Below are positions 26,698 through 35,782 of a stretch of DNA of 64,000 bases, one piece after another. A program made the translations under genes and the position numbers. Source of the stretch: Intestinimonas massiliensis (ex Afouda et al. 2020) (GTDB lineage Bacteria; Bacillota; Clostridia; Oscillospirales; Oscillospiraceae); assembly GCF_900626285.1 (NCBI RefSeq), contig NZ_LR131147.1, forward strand, positions 547,261-611,260. Direction: 5' to 3'. Position 1 is the first letter of the stretch, and each line of letters begins with the position of its first letter. Under the pieces are notes generated by a model. It ran no database searches and was not told where the DNA came from. It saw only the letters and a list, made by a program, of their open reading frames with translations.

Positions 26698-29361
26698 TCA
26701 GCCCTTGGCCTCCGCCCAGCTGCGGCCCGCATGGGCCTCAGCGATCAGGGGGAGGGCCAGCTCCACCACCCGCTCCATCTCGGTCTCCAGCAGCTTCTTC
26801 ACCCGGTCGGTCTCCCCCTCGGGGCACTCTACGATCAGTTCGTCGTGGACCTGAAGGATCAGCTTTGCCTCCAGCCCCTCCTCCGCCAGCTTGTCCCGGA
26901 CCCGGATCATGGCCATCTTGATGATATCGGCGGCGGTGCCCTGAATGGGCATGTTCAGGGCCACCCGCTCCCCGAAGGAGCGCAGGTTGAAGTTGGAGGA
27001 CTTCAGCTCCGGCAGCCAGCGGCGGCGGCCGAAGATGGTGGACACATAGCCGTCGGCCTTGGCCTGCTCCACCACCCGGGTCATATAGGCCCGGACGCCG
27101 GAGTACTTTTCAAAATACCGCTCCATATACTCCTTGGCCTCGGACCGGGTGACCCCGATGTCCTGGGACAGGGAGAAGTCGGAGATGCCGTAGACGATGC
27201 CGAAGTTCACCGCCTTGGCCCGGCGGCGCATCTCGTGGGTCACATCCTCCGGTGCCACCCCGAACACCTGGGAGGCGGTGACGGTGTGGATGTCCTCTCC
27301 GGAGCGGAAGGCATCGATCATGTGCTGGTCCCCCGCGATGTGGGCTAGCAGCCGCAGCTCGATCTGGGAGTAGTCGGCGTCCACCAGCATCTTCCCCGCC
27401 GGGGCCACAAACATCTTCCTCAGCTCGGCGCCCAGCTCGGTGCGGACGGGGATGTTCTGCAGGTTGGGCTCGGTGGAGGACAGCCGCCCGGTGGCAGTAA
27501 CGGTGTTCTGGAAAGAGGTGTGGATGCGCCCGTCGGGGGCAATGACCTTGGTGAGGCCATCCACATAGGTGCTCTTCAGCTTGGCCAGCTGCCGGTAGTC
27601 CAGCACCGCCTCCACGATGGGGTGCTTGTTCCGTAGCTTCTCCAGCACTTCGGCGTTGGTGGAGTAGCCCGTCTTGGTCTTTTTCACCGGAGGCAGACCC
27701 AGCTTGTCAAACAGGATATGGCCCAGCTGCTGGGTGGAATTGATATTGAACTGCTCCCCCGCCAGGTCGTAGATCAGGGCCTCGTCGGCCCTGATCCGCC
27801 CGTCCAGCATGGTGCCGAAGGCGGTGAGGGCGCCCCGGTCCACCAGCATACCCATATGCTCCATCTCGGCCAGCACAGGGCACAGGGGGAGCTCCACCTC
27901 ATAATACAGCTTGTCCATGCCCAGCTCGGTGAGGCGGGGGGCCATGGCCTCCTTCAGGGCCCCGATGAGGGCGCAATGGGACAGGAAGGTCCCCAGCACA
28001 GCCACCTGATCGGCCAGAGGGGTAAAAGCGTCCTTGGCCAGATAGGTGTCCTTGGCCTTGGGGTACTCGTGATTGAACCACCGCATGCCCAGGGTCTCCA
28101 GCTCATAGCTGCCGTCGGTGGGTGAGAGCAGATAGGCGGCGATGGCGGTATCAAAGACGAAGCCGCCCCCCTCAATTCCCTCATCCAGCAGCCGGGACAG
28201 CAGGGTCTTGACGTCGTGGGTGTTCTTTTTGATATCAGAGGCAAAGAGGGCCTTCAGAACGTCGTTATACCCCTCCAGCTGATCGGAGCGGAGGATGGCG
28301 GCGTGGCTGTCCGTTTCGTTCTCCCAGTGCTCCACCACCACCACGTCCAGGCTGGGCAGGGCCAGCACGTCCACACTGTCCTTTGTCCTCCAGACCGCCA
28401 GCAGTTCCTCCGCCCGGGCCCGGTCAGTCACGTCCTCGCTGGTGCAGGTGCCGGTAAACTGCTGCTCCTCCTGCTGCACCTCCCCCTGGGGGGCCTTCAG
28501 ACCCAGCTTGTCGATGAGCTTGTTGAACTCCAGCTTCAGGAACAGCTCATACAGCGCGGGGGCATTGGGCTCCTGCCGCACATTGGCCTCGGGCGTAAAG
28601 TCGATGGGGGCGTCAGTGTGGATGAGGGCCAGGTCGTAGGACATTCTGGCCTGGTCCGCCCCCTCCGCCAGCTTTTTCAACACAGCAGGCTTGGCCTCCA
28701 CCTTGTCCAGGTCGGCATAAATGGCGGATACGCTCTGATAGCGCTGGATCAGATCCATGGCGGTCTTTTCTCCGATGCCCTTCACCCCGGGGATGTTGTC
28801 GCTGGTATCCCCCATGAGGGCCTTCAGATCCACCATGTGGATGGGATCAAAGCCGTAGGCCTCCCGGAAGGTGTCCGGAGTCATCTCCTTGGTGGTGGTC
28901 TGCCCCATGCGGGTGGACACCAGTTTCACCCGGGTGGTGTCGGTGACCAGCTGGAGGGAATCCTTGTCTCCGGTGACGATGACGGTATCCCAGCCCGCCG
29001 CGGTGTCCTTCACGGAAATGGTGCCGATGAGATCATCAGCCTCCCAGCCGTCCAGCTCATACCGGGGGATATTCATGGCGTCCAGCACATCCTTCAAAAC
29101 CGGCAGCTGAGCCGCCAGCTCGTCCGGCATGCCCTTTCGCTGGGCCTTGTAGCCCTCGTAGGCCAGGTGGCGGAAGGTGGGCGCCTTCCGGTCGAAGGTG
29201 ACACACAGAGCCTCCGGCTTCTCCTCCTCCAGCAGCTTGAGCAGGATGTTCACAAAACCATAGACGGCGTTGGTGGGCTGGCCGTCCTTGGTGGTAAGAA
29301 TCCGAATACCGTAAAAGGCCCGGTTGATGATGGAATTGCCGTCGATGACCATGAGTTTCAT
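26698..29361 (-). CDS. polA: DNA polymerase I
   Basis: 887 aa. Repairs DNA and removes RNA primers. N-terminal 5'-3' exonuclease (about 1-290; GWEADDLIGT, DTSDNIPGVKGIGEKTA), a middle 3'-5' exonuclease-like domain (about 310-490), and the polymerase (about 500-887; VDADYSQIELRLLAHIAGD, RRRAKAVNFGIVYG, LILQVHDELIVE). The middle domain lacks the first D-x-E pair, reading VDVLALPSLDVVVVE where DTETT is expected. So proofreading is probably lost, as in many Gram-positive PolA. The start at 29361 has GGGAGG 8 bases upstream. First gene of a four-gene operon. Confidence 0.97.
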   Translation of the reverse strand: MKLMVIDGNSIINRAFYGIRILTTKDGQPTNAVYGFVNILLKLLEEEKPEALCVTFDRKAPTFRHLAYEGYKAQRKGMPDELAAQLPVLKDVLDAMNIPRYELDGWEADDLIGTISVKDTAAGWDTVIVTGDKDSLQLVTDTTRVKLVSTRMGQTTTKEMTPDTFREAYGFDPIHMVDLKALMGDTSDNIPGVKGIGEKTAMDLIQRYQSVSAIYADLDKVEAKPAVLKKLAEGADQARMSYDLALIHTDAPIDFTPEANVRQEPNAPALYELFLKLEFNKLIDKLGLKAPQGEVQQEEQQFTGTCTSEDVTDRARAEELLAVWRTKDSVDVLALPSLDVVVVEHWENETDSHAAILRSDQLEGYNDVLKALFASDIKKNTHDVKTLLSRLLDEGIEGGGFVFDTAIAAYLLSPTDGSYELETLGMRWFNHEYPKAKDTYLAKDAFTPLADQVAVLGTFLSHCALIGALKEAMAPRLTELGMDKLYYEVELPLCPVLAEMEHMGMLVDRGALTAFGTMLDGRIRADEALIYDLAGEQFNINSTQQLGHILFDKLGLPPVKKTKTGYSTNAEVLEKLRNKHPIVEAVLDYRQLAKLKSTYVDGLTKVIAPDGRIHTSFQNTVTATGRLSSTEPNLQNIPVRTELGAELRKMFVAPAGKMLVDADYSQIELRLLAHIAGDQHMIDAFRSGEDIHTVTASQVFGVAPEDVTHEMRRRAKAVNFGIVYGISDFSLSQDIGVTRSEAKEYMERYFEKYSGVRAYMTRVVEQAKADGYVSTIFGRRRWLPELKSSNFNLRSFGERVALNMPIQGTAADIIKMAMIRVRDKLAEEGLEAKLILQVHDELIVECPEGETDRVKKLLETEMERVVELALPLIAEAHAGRSWAEAKG

Positions 29362-29401
29362 GGAAGATCCTCCCAGTTCAGAAATGCCGATAAGTAAGGA
29401 T

Positions 29402-29430
29402 ATTATACCACGCAATGCAGGTTTAGTCAA
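29402..29430 (-). promoter_or_regulatory. Sigma-A promoter of the polA operon
   Basis: TTGACT (29425-29430) and a perfect TATAAT (29402-29407) on the minus strand with 17 bases between. The -35 box adjoins the T-run of the upstream terminator. Confidence 0.9.
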
Positions 29431-29461
29431 AAAACCGGGCGGCCCAACAGGGCCGCCCGGT
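29430..29461 (-). terminator. Terminator of the MATE gene
   Basis: 12-bp perfect stem (29434-29445 with 29450-29461), AACA loop, then TTTTTTG on the minus strand. Confidence 0.9.
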
Positions 29462-29502
29462 CTGACGCCGGCTGGCTTATTTCTCGGATCGTCCCGCAGA
29501 TT

Positions 29503-30867
29503 TCACAACTCCATTTTGTCCAGGGCCCGGTAGACCACCACATACATGGTGAGCAGGCAGGCCAGGCCGCCGATCACATTGGAGATGGGCTCAGCCAGGA
29601 ACACGCCGTCCACACCGAAGCCCAGCACCGGCAGCAGGAGGGTCAGCGGCGCCACGATAAAGGCCTTGCGCAGCAGAGAGAAGAACACCGCCTGCTTGGA
29701 CCGGCCCAGGCCCACAAACACCGCCTGTCCGATAAACTGGAAGGACATGCAGAAGAAGGTGGCAAAGTAGATCCGGAAGGCCGGGATACCGGCGGCGATC
29801 AGGTCGGATTCATCATTGAAAATACGGATCAGAAACTCAGGGAAGATCAGTACCAGCAGCCAGACTACCAGAGAGTAGCTCATGGTAAGGATCGTGGTGA
29901 ACCGGATCCCCTGGCGCACCCGCTGATACTCCCCTGCCCCGTAGTTATAGCCCAGCACCGGCTGGCAGCCGTTGGTGATGCCCTGCACCGGCATGGAGAT
30001 CACCTCCCGGATGGAGTTGATCACCGTCATCACACCCACGTACAGCTCTCCGCCCCAGGCCTGGAGGGTAGCGTTGCACAGCACCTGGACCAGGCTGTTG
30101 GTCATGGACATGACGAAGCCGGAGGTGCCCAGCGACAGGATCCGGCGCACCCGCCCGGCGTGGAGCGGCAGGGCGGACAGCCGCAGCTTCAGAATGGCCC
30201 GGCGTCCGGTGAGGAATTTGAGCACCCACACCGCCGAACAGGCCTGGGAGATCACCGTGGCCAGGGCTGCGCCCCGCACACCCATGCCCATACCGAAGAT
30301 GAAGATGGGGTCCAGCACGATGTTCACCGCCGCGCCCACCGTCACCGTGACCATTCCCATCCGGCTGAAGCCCTGGGCGTTGATAAAGGGATTCATCCCC
30401 AGGCCCACCATCACAAAAATGGTGCCCAGGATGTAGATGGTCAGATAATCATTGGCATAGGGGAAGGTCAGGTCACTGGCGCCGAACAGATAGAGGATGG
30501 GCCGGCGGAGCAGCAGGCAAAAGGTGGTGATGCCCAGGCCAAACAGGAGCAGCAGAGTGAAGGAGTTGCCCATGATCCGCTCCGCCTCGTCGTTCTCCCC
30601 TCTGCCCCGGTGGATGGAACATAAGGGAGATCCACCCATGCCGCACAGGTTGGCAAAGCCCATGATGATGGAGATAATGGGCAGACACAGGCCCAGGCCA
30701 GTCAGCGCCAGGTGGCCCGGCAGACGGCCCAGATACATCCGGTCCACCACATTATAGAGAATATTGATCAGCTGGGCCACTGTCATGGGCACGGCCATGT
30801 TGACGATATTCCGGGCCATGCTGCCCCGGGAGAAGTCATTTGTCGCTTGGGTCTGCGTGGTGTCCAC
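29503..30867 (-). CDS. MATE family efflux transporter
   Basis: 454 aa with twelve hydrophobic segments in two six-helix halves; exports drugs or metabolites using ion gradients. Family phrases: PMTVAQLINILYNVVDRMYL near the N-terminus, GANPFIN-like GLGMNPFINAQGFSRMGM, and NGCQPVLGYNYGAGEYQRVR at the start of the second half. I choose a GTG start at 30867 with AAGGAAG 8 bases upstream; a downstream ATG (MARNIVNMAV) is the alternative. The frame is open far upstream but that part is antisense to the amidohydrolase. Divergent from the M20 gene. Confidence 0.92.
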   Translation of the reverse strand: MDTTQTQATNDFSRGSMARNIVNMAVPMTVAQLINILYNVVDRMYLGRLPGHLALTGLGLCLPIISIIMGFANLCGMGGSPLCSIHRGRGENDEAERIMGNSFTLLLLFGLGITTFCLLLRRPILYLFGASDLTFPYANDYLTIYILGTIFVMVGLGMNPFINAQGFSRMGMVTVTVGAAVNIVLDPIFIFGMGMGVRGAALATVISQACSAVWVLKFLTGRRAILKLRLSALPLHAGRVRRILSLGTSGFVMSMTNSLVQVLCNATLQAWGGELYVGVMTVINSIREVISMPVQGITNGCQPVLGYNYGAGEYQRVRQGIRFTTILTMSYSLVVWLLVLIFPEFLIRIFNDESDLIAAGIPAFRIYFATFFCMSFQFIGQAVFVGLGRSKQAVFFSLLRKAFIVAPLTLLLPVLGFGVDGVFLAEPISNVIGGLACLLTMYVVVYRALDKMEL

Positions 30868-30897
30868 CTCATTTTCTTCCTTGCAAAGTACGACGTT

Positions 30898-30927
30898 TTG
30901 CAATATAGTAAAAAACAGTTCTATTAT
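30898..30927 (+). promoter_or_regulatory. Probable promoter of the amidohydrolase-dehydrogenase pair
   Basis: TTGCAA (30898-30903) and TATTAT (30922-30927), spacer 18. Start near 30934, about 42 bases before the GTG. Confidence 0.5.
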
Positions 30928-30975
30928 TATATAACAACGGGCAGCCGCCCGCAAGACAGAAAGGATGGGAAGATC

Positions 30976-32157
30976 GTGGAGCTGTTGGAGCAGGCCAGGG
31001 CTCTGGAAGGAGAGCTGCGGGCCTTTAAGGACGAGCTGCACCGCCACCCGGAGCTGAGTTTTCAGGAGGTGCACACCACAGCGCTGCTGAAAGAAAAGCT
31101 GGCCGGGCTGGGGTTGGAGCTGATCGACCTGGGCATGGACACCGGCGTGGTAGCCCTGCTGCGCGGCGGCAGGAGCGGCGGTACCGTGGCTCTCCGGGCG
31201 GACATCGACGCCATCGCCCAGCAGGAGGCGCCCCACGAGGGGGTCATGTCCTGCACAGACGGCGTGATGCACGGCTGCGGCCACGACTTCCACACCACCG
31301 GTCTCTATGGTGCCGCCCGGCTGCTGTGCGCCCGGCGGGACGAACTGACGGGCAATGTGGTCTTTCTCTTCCAGCCCGCTGAGGAGGTCACCCAAGGAGC
31401 TCAGGCCATGCTGGACCACGGTCTGCTGGACAAGCTGCCGGACAAGCCCCGGTATCTCTTCGGCCTCCACAACCGGCCGGAACTGCCTGCAGGGCAGATC
31501 GCGGTGATGGAGGGGCCGGTGATGGCGGGCAAGAGCCACTTTACCATTACCCTCCACGGCAAGTCCGGCCACGGCGGCTCCCCCCACAAATGCACCGACG
31601 TGATCGTGGCGGGGGCGGCGGTGGTGAACGCCCTCCAGACCGTGGTCAGCCGGGACACCGACCCGCTGGACAGCGTGGTGTGCTCGGTGCTCTCCATCCA
31701 CGCCGGCACACCGGACAACTTTGTGCCCGACCTTCTCACCATGACGGGGAGCATCCGTTTCCACCAGGAGTGGGCCCATCAGAAGGCCCGCCGGCGGCTG
31801 GAGGAGCTGACCGTGGGGGTGGCGGCCGCCTACGGCTGCAAGGCGGAAGTGGCCTTCCACCCCGGCGTGCCCGCCACCGTCAATTCCCCGGAGCTGACCG
31901 TCCTGGCCCGGAAGGCCGCCGCGGCGCTGGTTGGGCCGGACAGCGTGGTCTCCCCCCGCCCCGACATGGGCTCGGAAGACTTTGCGGTGCTGGGACAGCA
32001 CATCCCCGCCTTCTTCTACTGGCTGGGCTCCGGTTTCCCGGGGCAGGCCAATCCCTGCTGGCACAATGAGCATTTCCGTACCGACGATTCCGCCCTGCCT
32101 CTGGCCGCTGCCCTGCTGGCCCAGTCGGCCCTGGTGGGTCTGGAGTCTCTCAAATAA
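30976..32157 (+). CDS. M20 family metallo-amidohydrolase
   Basis: 393 aa, M20D type (hippurate/IAA-amide/aminoacyl hydrolase group), hydrolyses N-acyl amino acids with two metal ions. Visible: FKDELHRHPELSFQE at the start, LRADIDAI, MHGCGHDFHTTGL, FLFQPAEEVTQGA and the C-terminal HNEHFRTDD. The dimerisation lid lies in the middle (about 180-295, GKSGHGGSPHKCTDVI). A GTG start at 30976 is chosen from AAAGGA upstream and family length. The dehydrogenase follows after 17 bases, probably co-transcribed. Confidence 0.9.
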   Translation: MELLEQARALEGELRAFKDELHRHPELSFQEVHTTALLKEKLAGLGLELIDLGMDTGVVALLRGGRSGGTVALRADIDAIAQQEAPHEGVMSCTDGVMHGCGHDFHTTGLYGAARLLCARRDELTGNVVFLFQPAEEVTQGAQAMLDHGLLDKLPDKPRYLFGLHNRPELPAGQIAVMEGPVMAGKSHFTITLHGKSGHGGSPHKCTDVIVAGAAVVNALQTVVSRDTDPLDSVVCSVLSIHAGTPDNFVPDLLTMTGSIRFHQEWAHQKARRRLEELTVGVAAAYGCKAEVAFHPGVPATVNSPELTVLARKAAAALVGPDSVVSPRPDMGSEDFAVLGQHIPAFFYWLGSGFPGQANPCWHNEHFRTDDSALPLAAALLAQSALVGLESLK

Positions 32158-32174
32158 ACAGGAGGTATGTAACA

Positions 32175-33356
32175 ATGAGCTTAACCACTTATTTTACTCC
32201 CACAAAAGTGGTCTTCGGCAGAGGCGCGGAGGAGCAGACAGGGGCGCTGGTCCGGGAACAGGGCTGCAAAAAGGTCCTGATCCACTACGGCAGCGGCAGC
32301 GCCCGGCGCTCCGGCCTGCTGGACCGGGTAGAGAAGGCCCTGGACGGGGCCGGGATTGCCTATGTATCCCTGGGCGGCGTGGTACCCAACCCCCGGCTGA
32401 GCCTGGTCTATGAGGGCATCCGCCTGGCGAAGGCGGAGGGCGTGGACCTGATCCTGGCCGTGGGCGGCGGCAGCGTCATTGATTCGGCCAAGGCCATCGG
32501 CTACGGCGCGGCTGCCGACGGGGACGTGTGGGATTACTATGCCGGTCTCCGGAAGCCCACGGCCTGCCTGCCCATCGGCGCGGTGCTCACTATCTCCGCC
32601 GCCGGCAGTGAGATGAGCAACTCCTCCGTTATCACCAAGGAGGAGGGCGGCCTGAAGCGGGGGTGCAACTGCGACCTGTGCCGCCCGGTCTTTGCGGTGA
32701 TGAACCCGGAGCTGACCATGACCCTGCCCCCCTACCAGACCGCCTGCGGCTGCGCCGACATCCTGATGCACACCATGGAGCGCTATTTCAACCACGGGGA
32801 CAATCTGGAGCTGACTGACGGCATCGCCGAGGCGCTGATGCGCACGGTGCTTCACCACGCCCTGGTGCTGAAGGACCACCCGGACAACTATGAATCCCGG
32901 GCGGAGATCATGTGGGCCAGCAGCCTGTCCCACAACGGCCTCACCGGCTTCGGCACCGACGGGGGCGACTGGTCCACCCACAAGATGGAGCATGAGCTGG
33001 GCGGTATGTTCGACGTGGCCCATGGGGCGGGCCTCGCCGCTGTCTGGGGCAGCTGGGCCCGCTATGTCTGCCGGGAGCGGCTGGACCGCTTTGTCCAGTT
33101 CGCCCTGCGGGTCATGGGCGCGGCCCCGGCGGAAGACGACTATCACACCGCCCTGGCCGGCATCGCCGCCATGGAGGACTTCTACCGGACCATCGGGATG
33201 CCCACCTCCCTGACCGAGCTGGGGGTCTCCCCCACCGACGCCCAGCTGGAGGAGATGGCGGAGAAGTGCATCCAGGCCGTGGGCGGCAGGCTGCTGGGCG
33301 TAGTCAAGCCCCTCAGCGCCCAGGACATAGCCGCCATCTATCGGGCGGCCAGATAG
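32175..33356 (+). CDS. Iron-containing alcohol dehydrogenase (butanol dehydrogenase type)
   Basis: 393 aa group III NAD(P)H-dependent dehydrogenase, YqhD/BDH-like. It reduces aldehydes to alcohols. GGGSVIDSAKAIGYG forms the nucleotide site (residues about 97-111). Metal ligands are likely Asp and His in CADILMHTME and the two His in HKMEHELGGMFDVAHGAGLA. An unusual CNCDLC stretch follows the nucleotide-binding half. ACAGGAGG precedes the ATG. A strong terminator follows. Confidence 0.92.
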   Translation: MSLTTYFTPTKVVFGRGAEEQTGALVREQGCKKVLIHYGSGSARRSGLLDRVEKALDGAGIAYVSLGGVVPNPRLSLVYEGIRLAKAEGVDLILAVGGGSVIDSAKAIGYGAAADGDVWDYYAGLRKPTACLPIGAVLTISAAGSEMSNSSVITKEEGGLKRGCNCDLCRPVFAVMNPELTMTLPPYQTACGCADILMHTMERYFNHGDNLELTDGIAEALMRTVLHHALVLKDHPDNYESRAEIMWASSLSHNGLTGFGTDGGDWSTHKMEHELGGMFDVAHGAGLAAVWGSWARYVCRERLDRFVQFALRVMGAAPAEDDYHTALAGIAAMEDFYRTIGMPTSLTELGVSPTDAQLEEMAEKCIQAVGGRLLGVVKPLSAQDIAAIYRAAR

Positions 33357-33360
33357 ATAC

Positions 33361-33397
33361 AAAAAAGCACCGGATCGGCAAGATCCGGTGCTTTTTT
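33361..33397. terminator. Bidirectional terminator between the dehydrogenase and cysS
   Basis: 16-bp perfect stem (33361-33376 with 33382-33397) with a 5-base loop and six A / six T at the ends, serving both converging transcripts. Confidence 0.93.
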
Positions 33398-33405
33398 CAG
33401 TTCTG

Positions 33406-34818
33406 TCACATCCGTGTCCAGGTGGTGCCTTCCTTGCTGTCCTTGATCTCAATGCCCATGGCCTTGAGCTGATCCCGGATGGCGTCGGCCTTGGCCCAGT
33501 CCTTGGCCATCTTGGCCTCCAGGCGCTGAGCGATGAGGGCCTCGATCTCCTCGGCACCCTCTACCGGGGCGGACGCCTTCTCCCGCAGGGCGGCGGCCTT
33601 CTCCAGCAGGCCCAGGCCCAGCACCTGATCGAAGCTGCCGATGAGGGCCCGCTTGGTGGCATCGTTGGTGTCGGCCTTCAGCACGTCGTACACGGCGGTG
33701 ACACCCAGAGACGTATTCAGGTCGTTGCCCACCGCCTCAATGAAGGCGGCCTTATACTTGGCGGCAGCTTCCTCGTCTACCGGAGCAGGGTCGTCAGACA
33801 AGGCGGCGATGCGGCTCACCAGCTTGTCGTAAGCGGTCTTGGCGTTGTCCAGGTTCTCCCAGGTAAAGACCAGGCTCTTGCGGTAGTGGGACTGGAGGCA
33901 GAAGAAGCGGTACACCAGGGGATCATACCCCTTCTCCTCCAGCAGGGAGACGGTGAGGAACTCACCGCTGGACTTGCTCATCTTGCCGTGATTGGTGTTC
34001 AGATGGTGGATATGCACCCAGTACTTGCACCAGGGGTGACCCAGATAGGCCTCAGACTGGGCGATCTCATTGGTGTGGTGGGGGAAGGCGTTGTCGATGC
34101 CGCCGCAGTGGATATCCAGATACTCGCCGCAGTACTTCATGGAGATGCAGGAGCACTCAATGTGCCAGCCGGGATAGCCCACGCCCCAGGGGGAATCCCA
34201 CTTCAGGGCCTGGTCCTCAAACTTGGACTTGGTGAACCACAGCACAAAGTCGTTCTTATTGCGCTTGTTCAGGTCCTCCTCCACGCCCTCCCGGACGCCC
34301 ACCGCCAGGTTCTCCTCGTCGTGGTCGTTGAACACATAGTACTGCTTCAGCTTGGAGGTATCAAAGTACACGTTGCCGCCGGCGAAGTAGGCATAGCCGG
34401 TATCCATTAGCTTGGAGATGACCTTGATATAGTCATCGATCATGCCGGTGGCGGGCTGCACCACGTCGGGGTACTTGATGTTCAGCTTCTTGCAGTCGGA
34501 GAAGAAGGCGTCGGTATAGAACTTGGCGATCTCCATCACGCTCTTGTGCTCCCGCTTGGCGCCCTTCACCATCTTGTCCTCGCCGGTGTCGGCGTCGGAG
34601 GCCAGGTGGCCCACGTCGGTGATGTTCATGACCCGCTTCACGTCGTAGCCGTCGTACCGCAGGAACTTCTCCAGCACATCCTCCATGATATAGCTGCGCA
34701 GGTTGCCGATGTGGGCGAAGTGGTACACCGTGGGGCCGCAGGTGTACATGGACACCTTGCCAGGTGTGCGGGGGACGAATTCTTCCTTCTTGTGGCTGGC
34801 GGAATTGTATAGCTGCAT
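33406..34818 (-). CDS. cysS: Cysteinyl-tRNA synthetase
   Basis: 470 aa class I synthetase charging tRNA-Cys. The HIGH-type motif is FAHIGNLRSY (residues about 34-43), with the zinc Cys in MYTCGPTVY and in GWHIECSCISM, and His in FPHHTNEIAQSEA. The KMSKS loop is GKMSKSSGEF. The anticodon-binding helical domain fills the last 110 residues. Follows cysE by 16 bases in the T-box-controlled operon. Confidence 0.97.
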   Translation of the reverse strand: MQLYNSASHKKEEFVPRTPGKVSMYTCGPTVYHFAHIGNLRSYIMEDVLEKFLRYDGYDVKRVMNITDVGHLASDADTGEDKMVKGAKREHKSVMEIAKFYTDAFFSDCKKLNIKYPDVVQPATGMIDDYIKVISKLMDTGYAYFAGGNVYFDTSKLKQYYVFNDHDEENLAVGVREGVEEDLNKRNKNDFVLWFTKSKFEDQALKWDSPWGVGYPGWHIECSCISMKYCGEYLDIHCGGIDNAFPHHTNEIAQSEAYLGHPWCKYWVHIHHLNTNHGKMSKSSGEFLTVSLLEEKGYDPLVYRFFCLQSHYRKSLVFTWENLDNAKTAYDKLVSRIAALSDDPAPVDEEAAAKYKAAFIEAVGNDLNTSLGVTAVYDVLKADTNDATKRALIGSFDQVLGLGLLEKAAALREKASAPVEGAEEIEALIAQRLEAKMAKDWAKADAIRDQLKAMGIEIKDSKEGTTWTRM

Positions 34819-34834
34819 ATTCGTAAGCTCCTTT

Positions 34835-35485
34835 TTACTGATTTTGGTCTTCCATATTCTGATCCATCAGCTTTTCCAGCCATTCCAGCCGGGAGCTGAG
34901 TGCCTGCAGTTCCTTCTGCACCGGGTCGGTAACGTGGATCTGATCCACCTGGCTGGTGTAGTCCACCTTCTCCCCGGCGATGCGCACCACCCGGGCGGGC
35001 ACGCCCACGGCGGTGGCGTCCGGCGGGACCTCCCGCAGCACCACCGCGTTGGCCGCGATGCGGGAGTTGTCCCCCACCCGGAAGGGCCCCAGCACCTTGG
35101 CGCCGGCGGATACCATCACATTGTTTCCAAGGGTGGGGTGTCGTTTGCCGTGGTCCTTGCCGGTACCGCCCAGGGTGACTCCGTGGTAGATCAGGCAGTC
35201 GTCCCCCACCTCCGCCGTCTCGCCGATGACAATGCCCATGCCGTGGTCGATCACCAGCCGGCGGCCGATCTTGGCGCCGGGATGGATCTCGATCCCCGTC
35301 CAGCAGCGGCTCCACTGGCTCACCAGCCGGGCCAGGAAAAACAGCTTGTGACAGTACAGGAAATGGGCGATCCGGTGATAGATGACGGCATGTACGCCGG
35401 GATACAGCAAAAAGATCTCCAGCCGGCTGCGGGCAGCCGGGTCGCGGGCCTGGTAGGCCCGCAGGGTCTCGCCAAGACGGGTCAA
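34835..35485 (-). CDS. cysE: Serine O-acetyltransferase
   Basis: 216 aa. Makes O-acetylserine, the carbon skeleton for cysteine. N-terminal helical part, then a left-handed beta-helix of hexapeptide repeats (about 70-175) with IDHGMGIVIGETAEVGDD and GVTLGGTGKDHGKRHPTLGN holding catalytic His/Asp. The C-terminal 40 residues form a coiled-coil-like tail (QKELQALSSRLEWLEKLM). A TTG start at 35485 is chosen because GGGAGG lies 7 bases upstream; a further TTG at 35506 overlaps the leader terminator. Operon with cysS. Confidence 0.94.
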   Translation of the reverse strand: MTRLGETLRAYQARDPAARSRLEIFLLYPGVHAVIYHRIAHFLYCHKLFFLARLVSQWSRCWTGIEIHPGAKIGRRLVIDHGMGIVIGETAEVGDDCLIYHGVTLGGTGKDHGKRHPTLGNNVMVSAGAKVLGPFRVGDNSRIAANAVVLREVPPDATAVGVPARVVRIAGEKVDYTSQVDQIHVTDPVQKELQALSSRLEWLEKLMDQNMEDQNQ

Positions 35486-35504
35486 AGAAACACCTCCCAG
35501 AAAC

Positions 35505-35735
35505 AAAAACGCCTCTTATGCGTAAACGCATAAGAGGCGATCAGGTCGCGGTTCCACTCTCATTTCTCACTCAATGGCCGGTAACGGTGCCTGCCGGGGG
35601 GCTTCCACATCCCCCGCGCTCCCGGACGCACATTCTCCAGTTACCCCCTGGGACCGCTCTCAGCCGGTGACGTTCCCTCTCTGGCGGGTACTCGCTGGGT
35701 ACTCTTTCCGTTCCTCGCGCTATTCAACTGCTTTA
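35505..35735 (-). promoter_or_regulatory. T-box leader controlling cysE-cysS
   Basis: The conserved T-box sequence GAGTGGAACCGCG is at 35547-35559 (minus strand). The downstream terminator is a perfect 13-bp stem (35510-35522 with 35527-35539) followed by TTTTTG. Upstream lies an AGAGTA/GAA-type stem I. The segment GAATGTGC near 35628-35635 contains Cys codons (TGT and TGC); which is the specifier needs folding. Uncharged tRNA-Cys would stabilise the antiterminator and switch on cysteine supply and charging. Confidence 0.93.
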
Positions 35736-35737
35736 GT

Positions 35738-35766
35738 ATATTACCATCTTCCCCGGAAGGTGTCAA
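35738..35766 (-). promoter_or_regulatory. Sigma-A promoter of the T-box cysE-cysS operon
   Basis: TTGACA (35761-35766, perfect) and TAATAT (35738-35743) on the minus strand, 17 bases apart. Start near 35731. It lies in the 17 bases just after pgsA ends. Confidence 0.8.
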
Positions 35767-35782
35767 GCGTCCGCCGGAGCAA

